A stretch of DNA of 64,000 bases, from assembly GCA_000328365.1 (NCBI GenBank), contig KB293367.1, positions 62,001 to 126,000 of the forward strand, in the 5' to 3' direction. The stretch's first letter is position 1. The number at the start of each line of letters is the position of its first letter. Position numbers and translations under genes: made by a program. Origin of the DNA: Capitella teleta. Its lineage: Eukaryota > Annelida > Polychaeta > Capitellidae. The notes below the pieces were generated by a model. That model worked only from the letters and a program-made list of their open reading frames with translations, did no database searches and was not told the origin of the DNA. Of this stretch, positions 17,001 to 26,484 are shown piece after piece.

Positions 17001-19373
17001 ATTAATAACTATATATAACACGGATAGAAATGAATTACTATAATGAGATCACGTGACCTGGTTTAGATATAATACGTGGATTAATAACTATATATAACAC
17101 GGATAGAAATGAATTACTATGAATGCGTTATGAGATATTTTTTTCAATCAGTCCAAAAGCATCAAAGATAAAATAACGTAAATGAAAGAAGGAAAATTTA
17201 TGGAAAAAAAAATCTACGCAAATGAACGTGAAGCGCACAAACAAAAATTCGTGCAATTAAGCGAATGAAATTTAAATTTCAAACATTAATTTTATTAATT
17301 GATATTAGAGCCACATGTGACGATCATTTGCATATTGCTGGACTGCGAGTTGCAATACAGAAATAAATGCATTTCGGCGCATGCGTGGCTCTTCAAAGCG
17401 CACTACAAACATCCAATGGGCGATTATGGCCCAATAGTAGGACAATCTTATAATCATATTATATGTAACCTAGCTATAAGTGTTGATGCCTCCCTACTGC
17501 TGGTGCATTTTACGTAACGACTTTCTATAATATATTTATTGTAGTGGCAGGTACGTTGACCGTAATATAATCATGGATGACATTAATGCTTCTGTGATGC
17601 CATACATAAGGGCAGTGAATGGCGACGTACATTGTGTACACAGCGAAATAATCCACTCCAGTGAATAATAAGGAATTAGCTAATAAAACAGCGAGCCCAT
17701 TACAAAGAGTGTATGACAAATAGCCAAAGGAAAAGCTTGTCTTATGAGGTTCCTGGTAAATATACACCCCACTACGACAAAGATCTTCTTTAAAAGAAAC
17801 ATGTGAAAAGGTGTTGAAGTGCACGGCAGAATTCTGAGTGGCAAGTACACTCAACAGCTTATGTGTACTTCTTATATTATTTTACAGGGCGGAATATATA
17901 TCAATATGTATAAGCATATTATATAACAATTTGTTTATAATTAGTTAATTACATGCAGTATGATATAACGTGTGCTCTGTGCAATGATTCCAATATTTAA
18001 TAGTCCATAAAGTACACATACTGACGTATGCAATGTATGGAACCAAACTATAATTGTTTATTAATCGTATGCAAATTTACGTACATAATACTTCATTATT
18101 TGCCCAGACGTGCACTTGGATGTTGTTTCAATAACATATCCATCACCTTCTAGAGTACAAAAATAATAATAATTATGACCACTCAATAATTCTATAGCAT
18201 GTTGTTGGATAATGTTACCTCGACAGGCTGTATGAACTCACGACGAAAGCTTGGTCACCTTCTGAGAAAATTAATCCTGCTCAATACAGATGACTAGAAT
18301 GCGAGTTCTGCTCAGTAGGTCGACGAACCCCGACAATGAAGATGTTTAAAAGCTAATTGGCATTGTATTGAAAACCCACGAAGAGAATTAGAGAATTAGC
18401 CACACGTTTCATTCACTTTATCTTGGATATGAGCGAGAGGTGAAAGTGAGACCAAAATAATGTCATAACAACCAATACGCAGTTGTAATTCCGCGACATT
18501 TAATATCGAATTTCAAACGGTCGGAAATGTCAATTTTGCAACTTCTCTGAAAATCATCAAAACGCCTTTCTGGTGACAAGAAGGTCAGACAAAATTGTGT
18601 GTTTTCCATGAAATACCTTCGCCTACGCCCGCCCCTCTTCTCGTGGATTTCTCTCTACGTACATCGCGTCCTGAAGCCTCTTCGAAGACGCTGTATCATT
18701 TCGGTAATGAAGTTTACACCCGCAATAAAGAGGCTCCATTTCCAGTTGGTTGCATCCGGGCTGGATTGCGGCAGGCACACTGTGCATGTTATTACTTTGG
18801 TGATTAAACGGAGGCGCAGCGGCCATGGTTCGGGTTGAGGGGCCCCGGACAATGCTAACAACATTTGAGTATTGCGATTTATGGGTCGGCAACAGAGATT
18901 CGCCCAAAATGGAACGCGGCCGTGAAAGGAGAGCGGGCAGGAATTCGTGTCACGTTGTTCAGGGCTTGCGTCGCCGGCTCCGAGCATCGCATATTGGGCT
19001 GAGGCGAGGGGAGCTGGGCGGAAGGCCAAATGCTTCGGAACCGCAGTTTGCTCGGGTCATGCAATCGGTGATCGGAGGAGAGTGTTGATTGAAGGCTAAA
19101 AAGGGGGGTGGGGGGCATACTCTAAGAGAGCTACACGACGAACCAAAAAAATTCACGGCAAATAATGAAAACACAAGATTCTCGTAGTGTTAGCAATGAT
19201 GATGATTATGAATGATGATGATGTTCAATTTCAATTTCAATCTCAATCTCAATATTCAAGATGAAGAAAGAGCTTGATACTCACAGCGGGCGCTTCTTGG
19301 ATGCGGAGTCGACCAGCATGCACAGTCCTTCCAGGACGATCAGCATCAGCAACAATGGGGCCACCAGATCCAT
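3009..19373 (-). CDS. Glycine-receptor-like Cys-loop chloride channel subunit (whole gene)
   Basis: Pentameric ligand-gated anion channel subunit of the plasma membrane. Joining the minus-strand exons below gives one continuous protein of about 463 residues (all 'a' copies) or 441 (all 'b' copies), the usual family length. In order: signal peptide, N-terminal helix, beta-sandwich ligand-binding domain, Cys-loop, loop C with a second cysteine pair, M1-M3, a short cytoplasmic loop and M4. PAR before M2 marks an anion channel. The loop C cysteine pair and the motifs [12 protein letters not shown] and TVLTMTTQS point to the glycine receptor branch rather than GABA-A; the true ligand cannot be read from sequence. 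Ten exon positions are used and positions 6, 7, 9 and 10 are each present twice in tandem. Exon lengths 68-224-83 for positions 5-7 match the ancestral intron pattern of vertebrate GABA-A/glycine receptor genes as I recall it. A glutamate- or histamine-gated relative is the main alternative. Confidence 0.93.
3278..3322 (-). promoter_or_regulatory. 45-base polypyrimidine tract upstream of exon 10b
   Basis: Uninterrupted purines on the plus strand mean a CU-only tract in the transcript, ending 75 bases before the exon 10b acceptor. Long CU tracts bind PTB-type splicing repressors, which often control mutually exclusive exons. Function here is inferred. Confidence 0.3.
3523..3771 (-). CDS. Receptor exon 10a: cytoplasmic loop, M4 and stop (copy a)
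   Basis: A phase-0 exon starting after CTACTTTCAG, 82 residues plus TAG. The first 45 residues are a cysteine-rich cytoplasmic stretch ([18 protein letters not shown]). Then comes the pre-M4 helix [15 protein letters not shown] and M4 ([15 protein letters not shown]), ending EEPDVM. The IDKxSR..FP motif and YWIMY are family hallmarks. It is an alternative last exon to 10b, 319 bases upstream of it, with no obvious own AATAAA before 10b. Confidence 0.94.
   Translation of the reverse strand: MDDVDGCCDGTTFSRACADGCGGRRVPAENHARAHTEGKGNEGKLKAQKIDKFSRKFFPLSFVLFNMVYWIMYTLPEEPDVM
3921..3952 (-). promoter_or_regulatory. CU-rich tract upstream of exon 10a
   Basis: A 32-base purine run on the plus strand, (GA)n then G-rich, gives a (CU)n tract in the transcript about 150 bases before the exon 10a acceptor. 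Possible splicing regulator site. Confidence 0.25.
5124..5503 (-). CDS. Receptor exon 9b: M1-M3 pore domain and cytoplasmic loop (copy b)
   Basis: A 380-base exon of 126 residues with the same phases as 9a. M1, PAR and M2 are nearly identical, but the M1-M2 turn (NIEAT against NVDAI), the M2-M3 linker (SSGARTTLP against STGANSNLP) and the cytoplasmic tail differ. The tail is basic ([18 protein letters not shown]) in place of the proline-rich tail of 9a, and both end LEQ. Acceptor CGCCTGCAG, donor GTACAATG, a weaker donor than most in the gene. Joining 9a to 9b gives a stop after about 28 codons. Confidence 0.96.
5622..5656 (-). promoter_or_regulatory. CU-only tract upstream of exon 9b
   Basis: A 35-base uninterrupted purine run on the plus strand (GGA repeats) gives a CU-only tract in the transcript 119 bases upstream of the exon 9b acceptor. 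A related GAG run (5033-5053) lies just downstream of the 9b donor, so exon 9b is flanked on both sides. Confidence 0.28.
6725..7122 (-). CDS. Receptor exon 9a: M1-M3 pore domain and cytoplasmic loop (copy a)
   Basis: A 398-base exon encoding 132 residues: AFPCLEIRF (loop C end), M1 ([19 protein letters not shown]), intracellular PAR selectivity motif, M2 ([15 protein letters not shown]), linker [20 protein letters not shown]3 and about 30 residues of cytoplasmic loop containing RRPPPPP. Proline-alanine-arginine at the inner mouth of M2 indicates chloride selectivity. Phase 1 in, phase 0 out at ...NPLEQ. In vertebrate receptors this segment is split over several exons; here it is one exon, duplicated. 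Confidence 0.96.
7229..7360 (-). CDS. Receptor exon 8: loop B to loop C, single constant copy
   Basis: A 132-base exon, phase 1 on both sides, completing FGYT (loop B region), then [24 protein letters not shown] and the first cysteine of the loop C pair in YDCSQNYTA. The second cysteine (AFPCLEIRF) is supplied by exon 9a or 9b. NYT between these cysteines is an N-glycosylation sequon. Only one copy of this exon exists between the duplicated exons on both sides, which argues against two interleaved genes and for shared use in all isoforms. Confidence 0.95.
7679..7761 (-). CDS. Receptor exon 7b: Cys-loop (copy b)
   Basis: Same length (83 bases) and phases as 7a; encodes [20 protein letters not shown] then CPILFES, keeping the 13-residue Cys-loop. 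Roughly 70% identical to 7a, with changes inside the loop tip (QLHSYPM to LLQKYPL), the part that touches the M2-M3 linker during gating. Acceptor TTTCAAACAG, donor GTGAGT. Joining 7a to 7b creates TAA at the junction (t + aa), so both cannot be included productively. Confidence 0.95.
8076..8158 (-). CDS. Receptor exon 7a: Cys-loop (copy a)
   Basis: An 83-base exon, phase 2 in and phase 1 out, encoding [20 protein letters not shown] then CPLMFES. The two cysteines are separated by exactly 13 residues, the defining Cys-loop that couples the binding domain to the pore. The pattern CPM..Y/FPMD..xC is classical for anionic members. Eighty-three bases is the ancestral size of this exon in vertebrate relatives. 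It is flanked by AG and GTAAGT sites and followed at 314 bases by its twin 7b. Confidence 0.95.
8403..8632 (-). CDS. Receptor exon 6b: ligand-binding loops D, A and E (copy b)
   Basis: A 230-base exon encoding 76 residues with the same phases as 6a. It carries [30 protein letters not shown] and [11 protein letters not shown]. Compared with 6a it has two extra residues (a LGEESWNQ region in place of LANGWDH), and loop E reads TSSG instead of DRTG, so the agonist pocket would differ. Splicing 6a directly to 6b shifts the frame and reaches TGA after about 16 codons, so the two copies are alternatives. No damaged residues or stops. Confidence 0.95.
8800..9023 (-). CDS. Receptor exon 6a: ligand-binding loops D, A and E (copy a)
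   Basis: A 224-base exon encoding 74 residues, phase 0 in and phase 2 out. Recognisable blocks: [13 protein letters not shown] (loop D strand), [17 protein letters not shown] (loop A region, the family WxPDxFFxNEK motif) and [11 protein letters not shown] (loop E strand). The acceptor is TTTCGCCCGTAG and the donor GTAAGT. Exon 6b, 167 bases downstream, encodes the same segment with about 60% identity. Only one copy can be used per transcript without a frame shift. Confidence 0.95.
9219..9286 (-). CDS. Receptor exon 5: first beta strands
   Basis: This 68-base exon encodes [20 protein letters not shown] plus TM. It matches the '[23 protein letters not shown]' block of glycine receptors (beta 1-2 strands, loop G side). 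The acceptor TTTCCACAG and donor GTAAGT are clean; it enters in phase 1 and leaves in phase 0, directly before the invariant DY of exon 6. Sixty-eight bases is also the size of the equivalent vertebrate exon. The vertebrate GLRA2 counterpart is present as alternative copies 3A/3B, but here it is single. Confidence 0.93.
10148..10212 (-). CDS. Receptor exon 4: N-terminal helix
   Basis: The acceptor TTCTAG at 10213-10214 and donor GTAACC at 10142-10147 bound 65 bases. Phase 2 in and phase 1 out fit exon 3 and exon 5. The peptide [20 protein letters not shown] resembles the family's first helix followed by a '(K/Y)DKRxRP' turn just before the first beta strand. A second acceptor 19 bases downstream (CTTGCAG, start 10193) gives a shorter phase-0 form that would pair with the optional exon upstream. 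Confidence 0.75.
10616..10697 (-). CDS. Candidate cassette or poison exon of the receptor N-terminus
   Basis: After an acceptor at 10698-10699 (TTTAG), the phase-2 frame from exon 3 stays open for 26 charged residues ([20 protein letters not shown]...) and then meets TAA at 10616-10618. If read to that stop it would truncate the protein before the ligand-binding domain. A weak donor (GTTATT) at 10625-10630 would instead let it join a shorter exon 4 starting at 10193 in phase 0, and a donor after 24 bases would keep phase 2. Exon 3 joins the long exon 4 without it, so it is probably optional or spurious. Confidence 0.27.
11236..11259 (-). CDS. Receptor exon 3: 24-base microexon
   Basis: Twenty-four bases between a good acceptor (TTCTTTTCCAG) and a good donor (GTGAGA). 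The length is a multiple of three and both boundaries are phase 2, so the exon can be included or skipped without a frame change. It adds SERDTSEI. In-frame microexons of this size are typical of neuron-specific splicing. Support comes only from splice sites and phase. Confidence 0.45.
11927..11986 (-). CDS. Receptor exon 2: charged N-terminal segment
   Basis: A 60-base exon lies between an acceptor ending CCCCTAAAG and a strong GTGAGT donor, phase 2 on both sides. It continues exon 1 in frame and encodes about 20 residues rich in charge ([20 protein letters not shown]). This fits the poorly conserved region between signal peptide and first helix in Cys-loop receptors. There is no homology to lean on; the call rests on splice signals and frame continuity. 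Confidence 0.55.
13994..14030 (+). repeat. 37-base T homopolymer
   Basis: Uninterrupted T run inside the first intron of the receptor gene. Its length is likely unreliable in the assembly. Confidence 0.9.
16221..16256. promoter_or_regulatory. Cluster of TAAT homeodomain-type words
   Basis: ATTAATCGCTGATTAATGCA followed by ATCAATC gives closely spaced TAAT/ATTA and ATCA words within 36 bases of the first intron. Such spacing is used by paired homeodomain sites. Sequence-only guess. Confidence 0.2.
16962..17119. repeat. Perfect 79-base tandem duplication
   Basis: Two head-to-tail copies, 16962-17040 and 17041-17119, each starting TAATGAGATCACGTGACCTG, with no differences seen. It lies in the first intron of the receptor gene. 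Identity implies a very recent duplication, a polymorphism or an assembly error. Confidence 0.9.
19285..19373 (-). CDS. Receptor exon 1: start codon and signal peptide
   Basis: The first coding exon encodes 29 residues starting [17 protein letters not shown], a hydrophobic secretory signal with likely cleavage near the following VDSAS. An in-frame TAA about 70 bases upstream, with no other ATG between, supports this start if the exon extends 5'. The donor reads GTGAGTA and the exon ends in phase 2. The frame then stays open through exons 2, 3 and 4 into the receptor. The 7.3 kb gap to exon 2 makes the link an inference, but splice phase, signal peptide and strand all agree. Confidence 0.72.
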
Positions 19374-19660
19374 AGTCGTCACGGAGAGAAACCTAGACAC
19401 GAAGGAGAAACGAAACAGTCCTTGAGTCTTGTGCAGTGCACATTATCCGTGAGTATTCCTCGCGAAGTCTCCGCCGATTTCGACGCTTCTCGTGTCGCAG
19501 ACAAACTCTGAGCATGTCAGCGCACCGGACAACTTGCCGCTATCGATCGTCTTATAACCGAATTATCGACCTCCTCCAGCGACAGTCGAAGGTGCACGCG
19601 ACACCGAAAAGACGGCAATTAGCCAATATCCAACCGCCCCTCAGATAAGAAGGTCCGACC
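19374..19660 (-). promoter_or_regulatory. Probable 5' UTR and proximal promoter of the receptor gene
   Basis: This stretch lies directly upstream of the start codon. A TATA-like word (GTTATAAG on the minus strand, near 19551-19558) sits about 180 bases before the ATG. A possible acceptor (GTGTCTAG) about 15 bases before the ATG means the leader could itself be spliced. No transcription start can be fixed from sequence. Confidence 0.3.
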
Positions 19661-22600
19661 GACGCCCTCGAGATATGTTGGCCATTGCTGTTGCTTGGCC
19701 GCAATGAACAGACGACTGCGCAGCGGACTACCCTTCTACGGCTTCCACTGCGGCTGCAGCGGCTGCATGGCTGGCTTCTGCGCTGGCTGGCAGGTGACAG
19801 TGCTGCGCTGCTGTTGAATCCGCCGCAGCTGCCAAGGAGCGTTGAACGTCATGTGTACAGCACGGCACACGACTGCATAAGTCGAATGAAGACGAATAAG
19901 GGCGAGGACGGTGTGGAGTTGGCTGCGATGGTCTTGTACCTAAACCACGTCCTTCCACCCAAGAGGGCTGAGGGAACGGCGCCCGTGCGGTGGCGGATGT
20001 TATTGGGAAATTCAATCAGGCCGCGCCATCCATCTTCCGACTGCCCCGTAGATTTCATAATGCACTCTAATCCGGCAGAAAAATAAGCAATCCTCTCCGC
20101 CGTGCAAAAACTAATCCCAATATCATTATCAGATTTAGCCTGTCAGCCGCACCCCTGAAACACCCTGGTCCCGGAATTCATCGCATGCATTAAACCAGTA
20201 TTGCGTCACCTCACTCAGCCATCTCACCGCGGGAGCTGCTCCGTCTCCTTCCCACGAAAACTGCTCTAATAGCACTTGGGTATTAGGGTAGTGTTTGTCA
20301 AAGAGATTGCTTCCCAAAATAGCATCCCTTGTTTCAGATTCCTTCGTTGTAACAAAAGGACAAGTTATGATGTTCAAGATTGCAATATCAACGCTATAAA
20401 CAGACTGAATGATGAATTGAAAGCACGGTGCATTAAGATATCATGACATCGCATGCCGCCTCCTTGTGCAGAGTAATGAACACGAAGATAGCATCGTACA
20501 ACAATCTGCTGTCGAAGATTTTTTTGCATCTAATAACTATATGAGATTCACTAGAATGGAGAGACATACTTCAATGAGCGGGTACACACAGCGTGATTAA
20601 ACCCCAGACCAATGAGCTTTATCTGCAATGAATAATGAGAGAGAATGAGGCGTGCGTTGTCTTCCTTGCGGAATGCAATGCTCCTGGGTCGATAACCGGC
20701 CAAAAGGGTAATTTGGAGAAGAGCAGTTATCATTAATGCGTTCATTTATTCATAGAGGGCACTCAAAGACAAGTATAGATTATACTTGCATAATATGAGC
20801 CCATGTTGTGCAGAGGGGATTATATGAAAGGGGCAATTAGCACAGGTACACACAGCGATAGAAAGAGTATATCAGCACTGCGAGATGTTATGAAGACTGA
20901 AATCGATATCGCACGAAGAGGGAAAGAGACGCAGCAGTAGGAAAGCAATTCTAATTGCACCAATTCCGCGCCCGCTTTTCGTTGTTCCTGGTACAGCGCC
21001 TGGCTCCATGCAAGGTGAATTAAATGGCGGTTGAGTGGGGGGGGGTAACGTAGGCCATTAGGGGTAGGCGCTAGTAGTCCTCAGACGTCCATTTGCCAAC
21101 CTCCCCTGGCGTCGACTAATGCTCTTCGTATAGGTAACACGTCCATGTAATTTTGGCCCTTTGTGAACGAAGCGCACATACAATGGAGTCGCCGTCATCA
21201 AGCATCGAGGCCAGCGTGTTCTGGCCAGGACGAGTGATAACGACCGGCGCCTGTACTGCTGATCGAGAGCCCCGTGATAGGAGTCCTTGGACGACCATTG
21301 CTCATAATAGGCAGCGCATTCGCAGTGCTATCATCGACGACGAGATCCATTCTGCAATATTCTAAGCCTGTCCCATTACGGCTATTCAGGCGAGCCGGTA
21401 TTATCACCGAACGACGCACAACGCCCAAGACTCGCGCTGATGTTATGATGAACCGCAGCCGCAGCCGCAGCCGCAGCCGCAGAAGCAGCGGATCAGAGCG
21501 CTTGCAGCCAGAAGAGGAGCATCGTGAAAAGGCAATGTGTTTTTGCGATGCATTGACTTTGAATGGCTTTCGTGCTGCTCGGCTGTTGATGCATCTAGAG
21601 TTCTTGCTCCATCAGATCCTGATCTTCACCGGAGGCTTTCAAGGCCGACTGAGCAGTGCGGATAATACATTAGCCATGACAGAGACAAAGAACTACCATT
21701 TCAACATGTCGATACCTACATTTCGAGTAGCGCTACAAATTCTTCCCCTGATCCTCTCCCGAACAGGTGGCGTTGTTTGATGCCTCCAGCATGCAACTGG
21801 CGCTACATCCTGAATTTGACCTCCCATCGGAGATGGAAGCGACCTCGTCGATGACCCATCTATCCATCTTAATGACCTTGTTTTGCCTTAACGCGGCAGA
21901 GCAATCTAACATGAAACCGCGGGCTGCACAAGAGTACATCACTCGTGGAATGTCTCCCTCCTGCCCTGTACAAAGAGCCCCCTTTCCCCCGCGACGCCGA
22001 TACTTTATGCTCTGCTCTGAGCCGCCCCCGCCCCCAAGAGCTGTCTCCATGTCATCTCTCACCTGCTCGCCCCAGGATACAAGAGGATCGCCTCAGCGGA
22101 ACGATGGAGCAGGTGTAAGCGTCATCAACATTCAGGTGTTCTACGATTTCAACGTTTGATCTTTACGGAGGGTTGCACGCGATGAGGATGCATAGCAAGC
22201 AGCGGCATCCGTCGGCTAATTGGCCCCATGGTGTCCTGCTTCGGCCAGATTCCTCTGCAAACCAATACCACTAATCGTGTCCTTGTTAAGACTGGCAGCA
22301 TTGTCGCGCAGCTTCCGGGAGTCTGATTTGAGAAGAGATTGCGCCTTTGGTTGACAAAAGAAGCGGCAACGAGAAATTTGACACCGCAGCATTGTGTTGC
22401 AGAATGGAAGCTGCTCGAATGCTTCACTCGATCCAGATCCGAACATTGGCTGCATCGACGCCGTCGTGAGATGTGCAACACAATCACCTCACACCGAATG
22501 CGTCGGCATGTTCCAAAGATGACAACGTCAATAAGCGAAGGCATTCGCAAGCACACCCCAAAAGTCAAATCGTATATTAACATGTTTGCTTAGCATAATG

Positions 22601-25400
22601 AGGGTCGTGCGCTTTGTTATTACGGCGAAATGATTTGGGAAATTTGCTCACAGGAAGCAGTTCTCCACGTGTATTGACATTGACAAACATTTCTCCTTCT
22701 TCAACAGCGCGTGCATTTATAACATTTTTACATCCTCCTATTAAATGCTGTATTTGATCTTTATGGATGGGATACATTGATAGACATCGTATAGTGTTAA
22801 TGTCAGTACTTAGTGGAGATGTCCTCGGAGCTATGTTCAGGTCATCATTGACCACTGATCACAAAGTTATAAGCGTCAGGTAAGAATTCCGCATACGAAA
22901 GAATTGCGTGCTGTGTGACAACAGGTAACATGGCTGCACGGGGAAACCTAAGATCGTCACCTCAATAAGGAAAGAAAAGCTTGACTCCAGTCGAAGCAGA
23001 TGAATATTTAAGTGGCCTTTTTTGCTGTGCCAGCAACGTATCCCAGGGCCCCGTGCCTACAGGCTTCGTTCTCTCGGAGCAAAGCCGGTCCAACCCGGAA
23101 TCCGTCGCCTACGATGAGGACGCCATGCATATTGCAAGGAATTCGGAAGAAGCAGCTCGCCAAAACGAGGCGGCCTCGTTCTGATCAACAATCCATTTTG
23201 ATATTCAGCTTTAGAAGCATCACCCCCTTCAGCCCCCTGCTCAGAATGTGTAATGAACGGGAGTTGAATTTCGCCCCACTGTCGTTGTTCCGGCTGCCAA
23301 GGCCGCTTCAACAAACCTAATTCATGCGACCGATAATTTGCCAGCTCGTTCTCCCTGAAAACAAAGCTGGTTGCGAAGTGAAGCGCCCTTTTTCGCCAAA
23401 ACCCATGGATACAACAGGGTTGAAGTCTGATGGCGCAGAAGCGATCTGCAGATGCGATTCCGTCTATGCAGTGCCCACGGGACGCTAGCGCCTCCCGGCT
23501 CAGCCTTCCTTGGAATCGGGGTTCCCAACGGACACAGTTCTTCTCATCGCTATTCCAGTCAAAAATGAAATTTCGAGGGCTGCTGAGTCTGCTTACGTGC
23601 GCGCTCCCTCCTGCCACCCGAATGCCCAAACATCCGCGATTCCTCCGCAGATTGGGCGCTAATATGATTTGCTCGACAGAAAAATGACGCTACCGCTCTT
23701 GCGTCTCGCCCACGAAAGCTCTAGTTGACAAGAGCCTCAGCCGGCGGTAAACGGGAACACTCTTTCAGGCCGTAATTGAAGGGTTCAAGAGGTCACCAAG
23801 ACTTTCTATCGCCATCATCTTCAACGGAGGAAACGCCGGTGTAGGGTATTCAGAGATCGTCCGCCAATATCATTGCATTCCGATCGGTGTCTTGGGCGAG
23901 GTCATGCACACAGCAACCATGCGCCACGATATGCACTCGTCCAGTATTCAAACGGACTCCACAGCAACCTGTTCGACTTCAGCTGAGACCGACCGACCGG
24001 AGCCAACACCCTTGGTAATGACGTAACAATTCCTGCAATCAATTGCCCAGAATATTCATGATGAAATCGGTCACTTTATATCAATCAATGGATGCATGCT
24101 ATATGATGACCCTTTAGTCTCATTTGGCTGTGCCCTGACCTGCCCTTCATCCCGCTTCCATCCCAAACCCTTTGGGATGGCGTGGTTGATACCGAGAGCG
24201 AGCCGCCAACAACGCCAGCCTCCGGGCTGCCCCCCGTGTAATTCTTGATGCATGCCTTCTTCGCTTGATATCGGCATTTCGCTTGTCTCGGGACCCAGGA
24301 CAACAAAGGAGATGAACGGAGAGGGGGGGAGGGCCGCCCAGCACTTATTCGCGTTATTCCTGTTGTGTGTGCGGCATGATCACTGTGTACGAATCTTATG
24401 ACGAGCTACCTCTGTCGTTTCATCAGTAGCTCATTAACACCCTTCGTTTGTTTGCGAGGTAAATACCGGTTCCTCTGCAATCGAACTGCGGTCCAAACAT
24501 GCAAGGCTCATAAGCTGAGGGCATTTATTAGTCTGCGGTCATTCATCAGACACTGACCGCCCCTTGCCGGCCGCTCGCTTCATCACAGATGAACCCGACT
24601 TCCATCCGGACTCACTTCTGGCCTATTGCTCGATGCAAGCGTATTGCGACTGCACATCCATTCAATGTCGTGCGCCCATGAAGAACATATTGTAGTGGGT
24701 GAATTGTGACCTCATCAAAGCCTTCGATTGTATATCGAATGGTCCAGTGCTTGATGCAATGAACAATAGAATTCATAGGCTCGGCTAACAAGAAGATACG
24801 GCCACTGTCAAATGCCCAGCGTGCTTAGGGGAGGCAGCGGCTGCGCTTAATGACACAAAATTGGTTGTGACGAATGTTGTCGCTATAGTGGGGTGCGACT
24901 GTACCACAGAGGCATGTACCACGCTATGGTGAGGTTCGACTATATTGAGTTCATCCAGTAATATCACCGGATGAGTGAGTGGCATGAATTGCTCTAGTTG
25001 AGCATCCCAAATGAAAGATTCCTCGCAATGGAAGCAGATGAGGAGGCGTCACTTGTAAGCCTTCCCCAGCGCATCAGCAACACTCAATATGGCATCGTGT
25101 CCATTTCATAATGGCGGCATCTCATTTGGCTGCCATAAAAAAGCGCCGGTGCAGCTGCAGAGGCAGGTGAGCCGACCGCCACATCCGCAATTCTAAAGCC
25201 AGCCCATTGCGCGTATGTGCGGCAAAGGGAAGCCCCGAGGGAGGATCACGGGGATCAAACGGGGGCCGTTATGATCGTGGATCTGGTGCTTGTGCTGGAG
25301 CAACGACCCGTTTGGAGGCTGAGTATGAAACGCAACAAATGATTCCTGATGGTCGCGTATGCTATAAGAAGGGAAGCAGCGATGGAGCGAGACGCTTGCG
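19661..25400. other. GC-richer gene-free block upstream of the receptor gene
   Basis: Several stop-poor frames of 130-190 codons occur on both strands (plus 21274-21780; minus 23057-23629), but they overlap each other, show no domain and lack matched splice sites. Few repeats apart from a short GCAGCC run near 21462-21482 and a 10-base perfect palindrome at 24158-24180. Low repeat content next to a neuronal receptor gene is compatible with enhancers. Confidence 0.4.
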
Positions 25401-26442
25401 AGTGTAGTTTTACTCAGAAATCTTGAGCTTAAACTTACGTTCGCCAAAATAATAGGTACAAAAGATTATTCAAGTCAGTTAAATAGTGATGTTATTATTG
25501 TATTACTCTAGAATGACATGGGAATTTTTTAAGTTGTAAAAAAAAAAAGAAGAAAAAAAAACAGCAAATATTTACAGCGTCCAATATTCAATATAAGAAA
25601 AAATACGAGTCAACGGTAAAATGTCTTTTTCATCTTATATCTGAGATTGGGGTCAAAGGGCATCCAATCTTAGACCTGAGGTTAATCGATTGGAATTACT
25701 GCTTATTTGAATTAATTAAATCGAATTAACCGTTTTGGACGGCACTAGAATAACCACCAACTGGTTCTATGTCCTTTAATTACGCACACAAAAGGCATGT
25801 ACTTATAAGCAGAATACCAAAGAAAAAATGTATCTGTTTTATTACCACTATGTTCGAGAACATTATCGAAATATCGATGGATAAACAGTGGTCAAATTAT
25901 TCCAAGTTGACGACTTCGTAAAAGTGTTACAAAACAGGGCGCTGTGGGAAAACTAGATTATCAAAGATATGGAGATGAGCATCTTTCTGTTAGTATATGA
26001 GCTCATGTCCATATCTATAGGGTACGAGCTTGTGATTGGTAGAGCAAATATTAGGCAAAACGACTGGGGAATGATTACTAGAAGATATGCGATTAATTAT
26101 TTAATTAAATGGTGTTACTGTCGAGAGGCTACCGATTTCCCCACACAAGCCAATTGTAGGAGGATGTGGAGGTCAGAATAGGAGGCTTCGTGAGCGCTTA
26201 TCGATGTTATACTCTTTGCACACACCGCCGAGAACGACCATAAAAGATGTAGAAACACTGACGCTTCATAACTGCGTACAGGCGTTACGTAACACATGCA
26301 TGGGAAATTATTCGGTGGAATTCCAAGACACATTTACCCAATGCTAAACAAATTTCTATCGTGGGATGAACTAATCTTGTTTGCGAGTGATTCGCATAAA
26401 TGAGCGCAGTTAATCAAATGCATGCATACCGACGAGTCGTTG

Positions 26443-26484
26443 TTTTTTTTTTTTTTTTTAGGGGGGGGGGGGGGGTTGGGGGGG
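26443..26484 (+). repeat. T17 run followed by G15-TT-G7
   Basis: A homopolymer T run (26443-26459) is followed by 15 G, TT and 7 G, with one A between. The G part could form a quadruplex on the plus strand. Confidence 0.85.

Larger units (their letters stand above)
11987..19284 (-). other. First intron of the receptor gene (7.3 kb), no coding exon seen
   Basis: No receptor-like exon was found here. The intron holds a stop-poor minus-strand stretch (about 12143-13129), a 37-base T run (13994-14030), a perfect 79-base tandem duplication (16962-17119) and several TAAT-type homeodomain words near 15.3 and 16.2 kb. Large first introns of neuronal receptor genes often carry enhancers, so regulatory content is plausible but unproven. 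Confidence 0.5.

Noticed and set aside
21274-21780. A 168-codon plus frame with an RSRSRSRSRR stretch resembling an SR protein
   Set aside because: The RS stretch comes from a short GCAGCC/CCGCAG repeat. No RRM domain or splice sites, and overlapping frames on the other strand are equally open.
23057-23629. A 190-codon minus frame
   Set aside because: No recognisable domain; plus-strand frames of similar quality overlap it.
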